DNA of 64,000 bases from Hirudo medicinalis (Eukaryota > Annelida > Clitellata > Hirudinida > Hirudinidae). Both the position numbers and the translations under genes were made by a program. The stretch spans positions 23,118 to 87,117 of the forward strand of contig MPNW01000150.1 of the NCBI GenBank assembly GCA_011800805.1, in the 5' to 3' direction. Shown here piece after piece: positions 36,594 to 48,060 of this stretch (position 1 is its first letter; each line of letters opens with the position of its first letter). Under the pieces are notes generated by a model. The model worked only from the letters and a program-made list of their open reading frames with translations, searched no databases and was not told the origin of the DNA.

Positions 36594-39500
36594 ATGCCTA
36601 ACAAAAAGAAGAAATACAGTGCCAGATTCCCTCCGGTTAGCATCAATATTTTGAATTTTCGTTAATGTTTTGGTCAAACAGCCGGCTAGGACGCTTAGTT
36701 TAAGCAACGTATTAAGTAAGAACTTGCTAGCATTTGTAATCCCAAACAAAAAAACATTCTTTAGAATACTTTTAGGTTGCGTTAAATGCACTTGTTGAAG
36801 ATAACGCCAAATTCAACTTCGTGACAGGCTAGGATAAAGAAGATAATGCAGAAAGATGATGAAGTTGGAAAAGTGGCTGCAGCAGTGCCTGTGATAATAT
36901 GTATTGTTTAGCTATTAGTTTATAAAAGAGGGATTATGGTGAAATAAATATTATATATTTTTTGCAGCCAGATCATTGGAACTTTTTGTGGAGTCACTAA
37001 TCAAAAAGACCAACAATTTGGTTGTGTCCAGGAATGCTCGAACTCTGACACCTCAGCATATGTTAGTGGCAGGATGATAATGTTTTTGATAAATTTTAAA
37101 AATTCTATAGTAACATTTCTTGTTACAACATGTTTGATCATATGGCATTTCTGTTTATTATGGCTGCCAGAAAACAGACAGTTTTGGTAGAAAGTGAGTT
37201 CAAGTTCCTACACGAACTTGTGTCGACCATCCCAGATGTACAGTGCACAGAGGACGAACAACCTTCTTCACACCTCCCCCATCAACCTCCACTTCAAGAG
37301 GTTTCCTTGTCCAGGCCGGCCACTGACCATGGAACTTTAGCAACTGCCGCAAACAACACATCTTCAACGACTGTCGCCAAACCAGGTGGCAAACAAAGAG
37401 GAAGGTTTGTTTTGAAATTCTACACTGGCACATTTTAACCTTGGAATAGCAGAACTTTATAGTTGATACATGGTCCTATTCCAGGAACTCGCGAATTTTC
37501 CCAAACTTAGGATCAACTTAATCACTTAGTTTACGTTTAATTGCATTAAAATGGCAGATTGTGTAGGACTGCATTTCTAAATTACACTATTTTTGAAGTT
37601 CTTTAGTGCTACCTTTTCCAATTCGTTTCGTAATAATTTTCTGAGCTGTTTCTCTTCAATGAGTAGGATGCTATTTGATTGCCAAAGTCTTAAAAGTTGA
37701 AGCCAACAGTTAAGCATCTTAAATGCAATTCTTGCTTTTTAACCCACAGAACAAGCGAACAATAACAGTAATAAATTTAATTGAGGCAATTTAAATAACA
37801 ATTCAATTCTATAAATTCTTTTGATGTTTAAATGTAATTGTTTTGAAAAATCAATAACATTTCCCAAACAATAAAATTAAAAATTGATGAGTGTGTGAAC
37901 GTACAAGAGATACTCAATGCTCAGCCGGTGCAGTCATGTTTTGTGGTTGTTTCAAATTGCCTTTGTTGGTGATGGTTTAATTCTAAGATGTGATTTAATT
38001 CTATGATTACATGTGACGTCATTCTCAGGAGCACCGTTGCGGTAGCGTTTCTTGTCGCACGATTCTCTTTTTGGAGGGACCTGTGGGAGTGTCAAATTTA
38101 AATGTCGTGAATGTGGCACTACATTTGAAATCATTAATAGTAGCACCCTTGCATATCAATGATAATGAATAGAGTCCCATGCTGCTAAGAAACTGCATGG
38201 CATCTGACACAGTATTTATTTTCTCTATACAAATCCAACTTACTCAATTCATTTCATTTCCACAGGCCCAGGAAGATAAAGACAGAGGAAATGAAACAGA
38301 GCAGACCAAAGAAGCCGAGGCTGGCATCCACAGTGGAAGAATGTGACAGTGAAGTGGGTGATACTCACCATTGATATGCATACTTATGTATTGTTGCCAC
38401 CTCAAGAAACTGTCGGTGAATCCTCTGAGCTGCACTTTCCGGGCAGAAGATTGTTTTAAAACGTATTTATATGAATAAAGCCGATTATGCTCTTGCAGTG
38501 GCTCCTGGGAATGAAACCCAATTTTGAAATGGCTTCTGATTTTGGACCTAAGAACAGACAGAACTGTAATTGGCCATAAGAATGCATTTCTTGTCAATTC
38601 AATTTCTCATTTATTTCTTTGCCATTTGAATGGCAGCAAAGGTTTTCTTGGCTCCAATTTTATAAACCTGTTTGGATCATTTGTACTTTACACAGATCCT
38701 TATTGATCTAACAAGCAAACAATTTGCAAATCATTAGGGGAGACAAGTCCAAAACTGAATATTGGAAGCTTTTTATAGTTATTCCTAAGTATAATTTTTA
38801 AATTAACTTATTGACATGCATTTTTGAAGGCTCGCACAGTTTAGTCATTTTCTTAAAAATGCCACTTGAGTTACAGTTCAGCTGACTTGAAGTGGTGTTT
38901 TGCCAATCAGAATTATGTGAAGGATTTGATGAGGCTTTCAAATTTCTTGTTTTGAAACGTCCTAAACTATTACAGCATGTTGTGCAGCACAAAATACTTT
39001 TCTTGAAAATGTATGTTTTATTTTCCAAACAAATATTCATTTACTTTAACTGAAATAAACATGGCCTCAGCATTCCAAATCTTATTCATACATGATGAAA
39101 CATTAAAGATTTAGAGATTCAGGTTTTAATCTTGTCCATTGAAGGAGACATGCAGTGGCAGTGAAGAGGAGAACAAGGAAACCAATGACCAATCGAAACA
39201 GGCAGAGAAAGCTTCCTCCTCCATAAAAGTGGCCCTCCCACCCTGTCCGAACATGCCAGCCACGTTGTCAAACACAATTCTCTTCAACACTCCTCTGCTG
39301 ACCGGACCAAATAATCACATACTCAGTGACATTTTTCCAACAATTTCGATGGAGCTTCCAAAATTGCCTGATGCTTACATGACACTCAACGGTGCTACAA
39401 CCAGTTCCACTCTGGCAAGTCAGCAACTTGGGACTGCCCATCATACTCCATCCAACGAGGAGGCTTTAGATCTGTCTACTTCTGGTGGCAAGAATGGGGA

Positions 39501-40336
39501 CTTGAAAGTCAAGAAGGACATGGCTGCTTCTGAATCTGTTGTTGGTCATCAAAATCTTTTTCAGAACAAAACAGTTCCCAGGACTTTCTATATGACCAAC
39601 ATTCTAAATGCCAATGTTCAGACCATGAGTGGACCTGGCCTCCTAGATGCTTCAATGAACCAACCCCAACAACACAGTGAAGCTTACAAGCTAAACATAC
39701 CTAAAATTTCAGTCCAGAAACCAGGACAACCACTTATCAGACCAGATGTGATGTCCCCGAGCGCTCTTGCTCAGGGGAGCATGCCGTCCCTCTCACAACC
39801 TCTTCAAAATTTGTAAGTCTTCAGCACGATATTTATTTTTTAAATGTCAGCTACCATTCTATTTATGAAGTTGGTTTTTTGTGCTTATAAGATAACTTAT
39901 TTGTTTGTAAAAAAATCTAATGATATAATATACTATTAATAACAATAACATGGTAATAAAGTAGCTAATATTTCAAATCAAATCTTGATCCAGTGATCAT
40001 CAAGCCAGACCTGTGGGTTCTCCACCGGCCGTAACATACCAGATACAAAATCTTGCTCAGAAAGGCCACCAGATAATATTTTCTCAAATGAGACCGGAAA
40101 TGGCTCAGAACATCACGACGGATGCTCAGCTATTTAATGCCAACAGTCCAGTGAGGTTATTGCAGTATCCGAGATTTGTCTCCTTGGTTCCGGGAGCTCA
40201 GTTTGGGGGCATCAAATCACCCAATTCCAGTTCCAGTTCTGGCCCGAAAGTCGATCCGCCGAGCGAATACTCTAAACTTAATCCACAACCCGAAAAATGC
40301 ACAACCAAAGACTCTGCGAATGAAAGTCAGTCATGA
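36594..40336 (+). CDS. DRAP1: DR1-associated protein 1 (NC2-alpha) with a long C-terminal extension
   Basis: DRAP1 pairs with DR1 (NC2-beta) through histone folds; the dimer sits on TBP-DNA and blocks TFIIA and TFIIB, regulating RNA polymerase II initiation in the nucleus. Exons: 36594-36635, 36828-36900, 36968-37061, 37171-37404, 38266-38353, 39145-39812 and 39994-40336, giving 513 residues (human 205). The histone fold is clear: MPNKKKKYSARFPPARIKKI, GKVAAAVPVII and SRNARTLTPQHI. After it come a basic segment (KQRGRPRKIKTEE, then KQSRPKKPR) and roughly 340 low-complexity residues rich in Ser, Pro, Asn and Gln. The sixth exon alone is open for 222 codons and joins in phase at both ends. An ALDLS word near residue 284-288 resembles the PxDLS motif that binds the corepressor CtBP. 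Phases close at all six junctions. Confidence 0.95.
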
Positions 40337-41993
40337 CACTTCCATGTCCCGATGTACATGCTAACTTCGTGCTGTCCATCTCGTAATCATCGTATGCGAT
40401 AACACAAAACTGCTCCAATTACGACTTAATGGTTCGATTCACTGAAACTATGTTTCTTCGTGTAAAATAAAAAAATTTTTCTCATGAAGTAAATTCTAAA
40501 ACTTTTCAAGGGGAAGTAATTTCTGCTTTCAATGTTTTTGTTATTGAAGGTATGTCTCTGAAGGCTTAGTAATTATTATGACGTCATGAATTGATTACAT
40601 TGTGTGAGAAATATGTCTTAATTACTTACATCTTCCGAAGCTGGAGTTTGAAATGATTGAAATTGTTTTTGCTTACTTTTGTCCTAATATTTATCATTAT
40701 TAGACATCGTATAACCTGATGCAACTGGGACCGTATTACTTCAGCTGAATTAATTTCCTTTTTGTTGCGCTAATACTTATCAATCAAGAATTTTAGAGAA
40801 TGATGAATTCATTTCCATTAATTTATTTGGAGCCATCAACCTAGCAACGTAGGGTTGATGGCAGAGTTTCCCCATTTGACAATAGGCAACAAGTTTATTA
40901 TTAGATGTGTTGGCTTCTGAATCTTTACTTGGGTAGGCACTTTGGCTTAAAAAATAACCCACTCCAGGGAGGCTGGCTCAATGACCTGCAAACTGAACTC
41001 CCTATTAGGGAGAAGTCATTTGGGCAGAGTGTCCAAATAGGCCTCTGGTAATAGCTGGAGAATCTCGGAAATAACAGTTCCGCTTTATATAACCGATGAG
41101 ATGATCTCGTAGGTATCTTAAGATGTAATTTCGTATTGGTGCTTTCACGTTAAGTCCAACAGTGAGTATTTTGCCAACTGTTCGTTCAGAACTCTCATCT
41201 TTTTCTACTGATCCATTACTTAAGAAAGTACTTTAAGACACAAGAGGGAAAAATTAAAGTTTAAAAATAGAATGCCGATACGGATCGATAAATAGCTGGG
41301 GACACTCATTGCTTTCTGTGCAGTGCGCAAGAATTTAAATTAAGCAGAAAATGGACAGTAAGGAAGAGCAGAAGGAACAACATTTTACAAGCATGCAACA
41401 ATTTAATCGACGGTTAAAGTTAACCAAATGACTTAAATTTCTTTTAACTAATGTCTTAATTGTTCATCAAATGGTATTTTAGGCTATTCTTTTAAGAAAT
41501 TACAAACATAGGAATAACGCATCTCTATTCTGTTAGAAAAACTGTATCTACAGGAATATTCCGGCAATCATAATCAACACGTATAAAGTTATCCACTGGT
41601 GCACTATTCATCCATGGTGCACATAGGTGCTCTAAACTGGCTGTCCGCGCGCATGTTGGCTAGTGCTTGCCCGACAAATTTAATCTTGGCGCAACCTCGA
41701 TACGGAGGGGTTGTCTCCTAAAGGCGGTCAGCGTTCGACAGCGCCAAGCTGTCATTTAATATATTCGCTTTTAGGAGCACTACATAGATCCTGTGAATGA
41801 GGAAACTATGCCTCATGACTAATAATCTTGACTGATTAAATATGGTCGCCTACAGAAGGTTAGCATGCTGGGATTGATTTTTCAAAATGATTTTGAGTTA
41901 AAACAGTTCCAATTGCATCACAGGCATTCGCTTTTTGATTGATAGTTGATTTGCTGCAAAAATTGCTTTTGTTGTTGATCTGAAGTCAGAACC
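40337..41993. other. Intergenic stretch
   Basis: No exon with family similarity was found on either strand. A GC-richer patch at about 41640-41760, upstream of the next gene, may be promoter-associated, but nothing specific was recognised. Confidence 0.5.
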
Positions 41994-43327
41994 ATGGCGT
42001 ATACGAACTTCGGACTTCCAAGATATGTTATTGCAATTTTACATATAATGGAGGCCCATAAAGACTGCTTAAAGTGGACAGTGTCCGAGCGGTCTCACAA
42101 GCTAAGTTTAACTCTTACGTGGGACTTCAAATATCGCGAAGGAAAAAACAAAAAGACTTTTTGGGAAAAATTACAAAATACCCTCAAGGGTAACAGCGGA
42201 AACGGAGGAAGCAGCAAATCCAGTTCAGGAGCAAGCGGCAAGTCAAGCAACGAAGAATCGTCTGATATTCCAAGGAACTTAATTCGATTCATTAAGCACT
42301 TGGAAATGGAGACGAAAGAGGAAGAAAAGGGCCTGCAAATAGCCAGGCAATCCCTTCAACGCTCCAGTCAACAGCGCAATAACAGTCAGCAGGCAATGAT
42401 GCTGAGACGCCAACAGCACTGGTCTAGATATTCTCTCCAGTCTTTGCCAATGCGTTTGCAATCGTCGAGTCAAACCCAGTTATCCAAACTGGCAGACGCC
42501 GGACAAGCAGGAACGCATCCAGGTCTGAACCACCAGCGACTTCAACAACAGCGCTATAACGCCATGAAGAGCTTTGCCAGCTATCACCACTTACCATCTC
42601 GAGACACTACATCGCCTTTCCATTCCAGCTGGCCAGACGGAAGTTTTGAAGCATCTTCCGACCAGGTGGATGACGGCTGTACTCCAACCGAGAACGTGAT
42701 TGCCTCAGGAGGGCCTCCAAATCAGCCGGGACATGTAACAGGAATCATCCCCAATAACCCTGGATGGTCTAGTGGAAGACTAAAACCGGCAAATCTCGAG
42801 CAGGTAGAAGGCATAGCGGGAAGGATGCAACCGGAAACCTCGAGCGTCTCCTGCAGAGGTGATGAATTGGACGATGATTCCGAAGTCAACGACTCGTCCT
42901 TGACTGCAGGGCCCCCAGTAGGACGAAGGAGTGCTTCCCGTCACTCGGGTCAAATCCAGCAAAAAGTCAATGGGAGTATGGGAAGAAAACCATTACACGT
43001 CACAAGAACCTCCTCAGAGCACCGAAGAAGCATCAGCGCCGGCGGAAACAACGGCTCCAGAAACCCGGCAGCCGTTCGACGCAGGGATCCGTGTAGCAGC
43101 CAGATGGGACTCAATGATGCTTTCATCAAACAGAAAGGCACCAAGCCATTTTGCCAGCCAATTCCAAGTCTTCTGCCGCCATAACGTCTGAATCAGACTC
43201 GGCATCTGAGGTTCAAAGCGATGACGACGAACCTAATCAACGAAAGCACACAGTCAATCAGACGGTTATCAGGTGTTTGGACAGTTGTGACAAAATACTC
43301 TTTCGCCACTCGACCACTATCACTTGA
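41994..43327 (+). CDS. Uncharacterised single-exon protein, about 444 residues
   Basis: I do not recognise the family. The frame opens at an ATG after stops in its frame and runs 396 codons. The first 60 residues (WTVSERSHKLSLTLTWDFKY and around) look folded; the rest is Ser/Gly/Gln/Arg-rich and probably disordered, with serine-arginine words that could be phosphorylation sites. The frame as printed stops after LLPP at about 43184. A second frame, reached by adding one base to the TTTT run at 43149-43152, continues with an acidic segment (SESDSASEVQSDDDE) and ends at the stop at 43325-43327. The acidic tail looks like coding sequence, so I favour a one-base deletion error. No introns were detected, unlike most neighbours. 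Confidence 0.7.
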
Positions 43328-43883
43328 GCAGATTTCCAGGCAGTCAAGAATGTAACCACTGAGAAACACAGACTTTTTGGAAAACCTAGAACAGTTCATT
43401 TCTGATGAATTTTTGTTTTGTTTGGGCAATTAACAATGCTGCTCCAGTTTGATCACAGAACTATATTTTATTTCATATTTGGATACAATCTCAGAAGATT
43501 AAACAAAATTAAGCCTAAAATTCAAATCCTGACGTGACTTCACCAGTGATGGCAGTGCATGTCATTCAGTGTGAACAAGAATTATTTGAATAAAGCGAGA
43601 TCAGTACATAAAAAAAGTATCTACCTAGATTAGGGTACTGAATGAAGTACTGTACTGTAAGTACTGTAATTCAGAAGTTAGCTTGTAAAAAAAATCCTTA
43701 AGTGGATTGAGTTAACCAATCTAATTCTAATTTTCTAAAATCACAGTCTTTCAGATCTATCAACAACTCAAAAGCACAACAAAATAACTTAGTAGTTCAC
43801 AACCATATTTGACAAAATATACAAATGTAAATCATAAATCAGACATAAACATAAAAAACACACCCAAAAAATGTGTTAAACGA
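43328..43883. other. Convergent intergenic gap
   Basis: AT-rich 3' flanking sequence of the uncharacterised gene and of the sugar transporter. An AATAAA at about 43590 could serve the plus-strand gene. No other feature seen. Confidence 0.45.
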
Positions 43884-45329
43884 TTATGTTTCTGGTGCCA
43901 CTTCATTTTTTGCGAAGTGCTTTTGAATCTCTTCCAGAGAATGTCCTTTAGTTTCAGGAAGGCATAAAACTACAAACAAGCATCCCATGAGGCAACAAGC
44001 ACCAAATGCCCACACAGTTCCATGGTGAGTCAGTATTCTAGTGGCATCATCTACTAACTTTGTCGTGAGGAAAACAAACAGCCAGTTTGTAACAGTGGTG
44101 AGACCCAGGCCAAAACTCTTGGCCTTTGGAGGCATAATTTCGGCAGTTGCCAACCATGGAATGGAGCTCCAGCCAAGTGAAAATGCACATATAAATGCAC
44201 TTACACTGGTTAGAGAGAGCCAATTGAGGTTGGTGGTAACCTTTGATACATCTACCAAATAATAATAAACACCAAAAGCAGTGAGGCTGATTGTCATTGA
44301 AATCCCAGAGAAGACAAGAAGCACTCGTCTTCCCAAGCAATCTATCAAGGAGCAGGAAACAGCTGTAGATACAACAAGCATAACCCCAACAACAATTGTT
44401 GGTAATGCCACATTGTCTCCAAAACCAGCATGAGAAAAAACAGATGCCAAGTAAAAAAGAATGGCATTAATGCCACTCATCTGTTGGAACATCATTAGTC
44501 CCATACCAATCAAAATTGGTTTGTAAATTTCTGGATGAGATAGGTCTGAGAAAGACATACCACCACCCTGTTCAGCTTCATGAGCACCCATGGATGATTC
44601 CAGGAAGGCTAATTCTATCTCAGCCCTCTGGTCATTGTTGTGCAACCATTTCAAAGATTCAAGGGCTTTACTTGACTTTTTTCTGGAGATATACCATCTA
44701 GGAGATTCTGGAACAAACAGCAAGAGCCCAGTGTAAAGAAGAGAGATGGCCAAACAAACCAAAGCCAAATAATTCCAGGTAAGAACCACACCAAAAACAT
44801 AAGCCAGCAAGATTCCGATTGTAATGGCCAACTGAAAACAGCAGCCCAAAATTCCTCTTCGAGATTTGTCAGCAACCTCTGTAACATAAATTGGAACTGC
44901 AAGTGACACTATTCCTGCACCCAAACCCGTTATTACCCTGCCAATCAGGACCAATGGCACATTTTGACCTATCAAAATCATGAACCAGCCAAGACCCAAT
45001 GGAAGATTGCAAGCAATAAGAGTCAATTTCAATCCAAGTTTTGAACTTAAGCTTCCGCCGAGAGGTCCGCCAAAAAGTGCTCCAATTGCCATCAGGGATC
45101 CAAACCATAATTTGTTGTCTTCTGTCTCTAGAAGTGTCTTGAAATCTTCATCATTAAGAGCTGGGGACGAGTAGCCAATAACAAGACCCATCATTAAAGC
45201 TCCTATGCATGCAATCAATGATGCTATCACATCACGGAAACATTTCTTTCCATTGTCTGCAGGAACTAGCACTTCTTCGTCGTTTTCCACTGATGGTTCT
45301 TCGTTTCGTGAAACGGTTGAAGTCATCAT
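43884..45329 (-). CDS. SLC2A/Tret1-type facilitative sugar transporter, intronless
   Basis: A 481-residue major-facilitator protein of the class III GLUT (SLC2A6/SLC2A8) and insect trehalose-transporter group; it should move a hexose or trehalose down its gradient. Family marks are an acidic N-terminus before the first membrane segment, YSSPAL, GRVITGLGAGIVSLAVPIYV, FVPESPRWY, IYKPILIG then MFQQMSGINAILFY, CLGRRVLLV, the SIPWL block, and PETKGHSLEEI near the C-terminus. Twelve hydrophobic segments can be counted. The whole gene is one open exon with no disabling change, whereas most neighbours have 4-25 coding exons. It may be a retrogene that became functional, or a lineage that lost introns; I saw no clear poly(A) remnant. 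Substrate cannot be read from sequence. Confidence 0.93.
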   Translation of the reverse strand: MMTSTVSRNEEPSVENDEEVLVPADNGKKCFRDVIASLIACIGALMMGLVIGYSSPALNDEDFKTLLETEDNKLWFGSLMAIGALFGGPLGGSLSSKLGLKLTLIACNLPLGLGWFMILIGQNVPLVLIGRVITGLGAGIVSLAVPIYVTEVADKSRRGILGCCFQLAITIGILLAYVFGVVLTWNYLALVCLAISLLYTGLLLFVPESPRWYISRKKSSKALESLKWLHNNDQRAEIELAFLESSMGAHEAEQGGGMSFSDLSHPEIYKPILIGMGLMMFQQMSGINAILFYLASVFSHAGFGDNVALPTIVVGVMLVVSTAVSCSLIDCLGRRVLLVFSGISMTISLTAFGVYYYLVDVSKVTTNLNWLSLTSVSAFICAFSLGWSSIPWLATAEIMPPKAKSFGLGLTTVTNWLFVFLTTKLVDDATRILTHHGTVWAFGACCLMGCLFVVLCLPETKGHSLEEIQKHFAKNEVAPET

Positions 45330-45767
45330 ATTTCTCTCAGTTCAGAGTATTTATGGAAAATATTCCGAACTTAAGTAGCACAAACTAAATTCCAACAGTG
45401 CAGAAAAGTTACGTAATATGAATGATAATTAAGCATATCTAAGAAATAAACAAAGGGAATCCCCAATTGAAATGTCTAATTATCACGAGACAATCGTCAC
45501 TGGACGGGGCTCACCATAATAAATTTCTCTGCTATATATGAGTTCATTTTTTTAAATATGAAGTTTTTCGGTAGTTAACGATTTGAAGATTTTTATGAGC
45601 CTCACAATTTTTTAAAATTTCCATTTCCATACACTTCTAAATTAATAATTGATAGCTATTATTTTTCTAAATACTTTCCATCACACGTACACTGTTGAAT
45701 AAACAATGTTTGTGTTTTCGTCGTTGTTCTATCTGTTAGTCCACATATATATAAATGTTTCGTTATT
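45330..45767. other. Intergenic, upstream of the sugar transporter
   Basis: AT-rich sequence that must include the transporter promoter. No coding or repeat signal recognised. Confidence 0.45.
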
Positions 45768-46090
45768 ACATGGCTTCTTTCCAGTTAGTTTTGTGCAGTC
45801 TAGCTCTCGTAATTGGAGTCCATCTAGAGATCTTACTCGATTTAGTGGAACATATATGCTTGTCCACTCGTAAACAGTGGTGATCCCAAGTCAATTATGA
45901 CTTGATCTACTTTACTTTTACAGTTGAGCCCAAGATAGATAGAATTAAGGGTAGTATTCTTTTCTCGATAGTTTCACAGCTACACTTGGCATCGAATTGT
46001 TTCGATATTGGATTGATGGCGTGTATTCCATCATTACCAAAATCCACGCGAACTTACGGAATGTCATATTCATGTAACTGTCCTCTGTGG

Positions 46091-47078
46091 CAGGCATGTC
46101 AAACCTGTGTTTGATGTGCCCAAAATGTGGCCCTTTACAAGCACAACTGCGACCCTTACAAAAGTTTCTATAGCGCGAGCACGATTTATCTTCATAACAT
46201 AAATTTTAAAACAAAATTTTTTTCGATTCGATTGTTTTTTTTTGTGCAATTTTTAGCAAATATTTTTAACTTCCGGCGAATCACGCGTTTTGCTAAGTTT
46301 GACAGTCGTCTGGAAGTGATGCCAAAGGAATTTCAAGAAAGATTTTGTGATTTCTCAACTTTTGAACATCAGTTAATATTATTCTCAGCATCATTCACCC
46401 ATGATGTTGCCAGGGCCGCATACTGAAATTTCGGGCCCCTGTTATGTCAATTTGGTAATGAAAAAGCAAGAAAAAAGGTCACGATTGTAAAATTTTAATA
46501 TTTTAAAAATCAAAAAAGGCCCCTGGGCACTTGCTCCTCTCTCGGCGGCCCTGGATGTTGCCAAAGCAGAAGAAAGCTTGCAGATGGAACTACTAGAAAT
46601 GCAGTCGGATTCTACACTCAGAGCACAGTATCTTGAAGTGGGGATATCTGGTTTATTTTCATACCTTCCTGAAAAGTTTGAAAACTTCAGAAAGTTTGCC
46701 TCAAACATTTTGGTTCTACCTGTGAACAGTTATTTTTCTATATGAAATCAACAAAATCTCTGAGAACAAGCTAACCAACGCTTGTCATATCTGATCAAAG
46801 TCGGAACTGGAAAGATATTTCAGCCAGACATGCCAAAAATTGTCAGCAATTGTTGCCTTTTATAATTTGATTTGTTTGTCAAACTACTTCATTACTTGGT
46901 ATTCATGAATGCTGCTAAAACATTTGTATGCACATTGTATGTTTCTAAAATTAAGTAACAAAAATATTCTGCAATAAATTGTAATAAATGACTTCAATTA
47001 GCTATAATGCTCGCATTTAGTTGTGTGCGGCCCTCATGACCACATATGTGACCACGCGGCCCTCGGGGGACATGCCTG
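46091..47078 (+). mobile_element. hAT-family DNA transposon remnant inserted in the helicase
   Basis: The element starts CAGGCATGTC and ends GACATGCCTG, a perfect 10-base terminal inverted repeat. It is flanked by CTCTGTGG at 46083-46090 and CTCTATGG at 47079-47086, an 8-base target duplication with one mismatch, as hAT elements make. Inside, on the plus strand, are transposase fragments of the GTF2IRD2/SCAND3 type: FQERFCDFSTFEHQLILFS, LQMELLEMQSD, then in another frame STCEQLFFYMKSTKS. It is internally deleted and frame-broken. Confidence 0.85.
46411..46553. mobile_element. 143-base non-autonomous hAT-like MITE nested in the transposase
   Basis: The ends are CAGGGCCGC and GCGGCCCTG, a perfect 9-base inverted repeat, and the flanks are exact GATGTTGC duplications at 46403-46410 and 46554-46561. 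Skipping the MITE and one copy of the duplication rejoins the transposase frame exactly (ASFTHDVA then KAEESLQME). It is therefore a clean insertion younger than the host hAT copy. Confidence 0.9.
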
Positions 47079-47499
47079 CTCTATGGAATAGTGGCCATAT
47101 GATTTCAGTTACATGAACAATTTCACCGTTCACTAAACCTTTTGTCACATCGATATTCGATCTTAGCATCATTTTGGCTCCCGGAAAGATTACAATTTCC
47201 TTCGGAAGACCAGCTGTTTCGTTGATGTCAGTTGGTGTAACCTTTTCCAGCTTAATAGGTTTATTTCGTGTAGCATTCGCTAATGTTGGGCTTTTATTGC
47301 AGAAATTTCCATCATTTTGTCTCTGAAGTATTGTAGCACTTTATTATTGCGTTCATCTACTTGTTTCTCAGTTGGATATATTGGAGCAGCAGAGTGGAGT
47401 GAAAATAAAATTTTATTTTCTAAATTCCAATAGTGAAATAAAGTTGATTTTTTAATTTAGAAGCACTTTTTAAATTATAATTTTTTAATTTCTTCTGCT

Positions 47500-48060
47500 C
47501 TCTGTCAAGTCTGGTCAAAATGAATTGTACCACCAAGGGCAATGAGTGTGTTGTGCGGAATGAATGACCTAGCCTCTCTGAGAACACGAAGTGTGGCGTA
47601 ACAGCTTGCAGAAACTCTTCTTACATGCTCTTTCATTGTCAATCCCGAGTCTGAGTAGACCCCGAGATTTCTTGCTGTCTCCGACAGAACAAGATCAGCC
47701 CCCACGAAGCTGCAATGGTATTGTGGGAAGTAGATTTCTTTTGGAACTAGAGCTGAACCATATTGCATTGTCAGAGTTGAGACGGAGACGGCCAAGCGGC
47801 CGCTTCTTCCTCACAGAAGCACTCAGCAATCTGTTGGACAAGTCGTGAAATATCCACTGGCTTGGAATAGCCGTATATTTGGATGTCATCAGCATATTGA
47901 TGACTGGAGAGGCCATGCCTTCTAACAAGTTGCTCTATGTCCGTACATACAGAGAAAAGAGTATCGACCCTAAGGCTGAGCCCTGTGGAACGCCAGTTGT
48001 GACATCCTCAGTAACTGTGCTACGGGCACCAGACGACAATATTGTTTGTTATAGACCAGT
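47500..48060 (-). mobile_element. CR1/jockey-type LINE reverse-transcriptase fragment
   Basis: On the minus strand: VPQGSALGSILFSLYVRT, then YADDIQIYGYSKPV with the YADD active site, then ARNLGVYSDSGLTMKEHV and RVSASCYATLRVL. These are typical of CR1/L2-type LINE frames. Stops and frameshifts separate the blocks, and both ends of the element are missing. Confidence 0.8.

Larger units (their letters stand above)
45768..47383 (-). pseudogene. PIF1-like helicase remnant, split by a hAT transposon
   Basis: Two minus-strand pieces, about 47079-47383 and 45768-46090, together give the C-terminal half of a PIF1-family DNA helicase, as found in Helitron transposons. The first reads PTEKQVDERNNKVLQYF, then GAKMMLRSNIDVTKGLVNG (the conserved 2B block). 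The second reads GQLHEYDIP, FGNDGIHAI, then a decayed ILSWACT-like and GQAY/SRVRSLDGL-like region. Frameshifts and stops are frequent, so it is dead. It probably derives from a Helitron or a dispersed PIF1 copy; no Helitron termini were found. Confidence 0.7.

Noticed and set aside
41640..41760. GC-richer patch suspected to be an RNA gene
   Set aside because: No tRNA cloverleaf, box motifs or convincing hairpin could be drawn.
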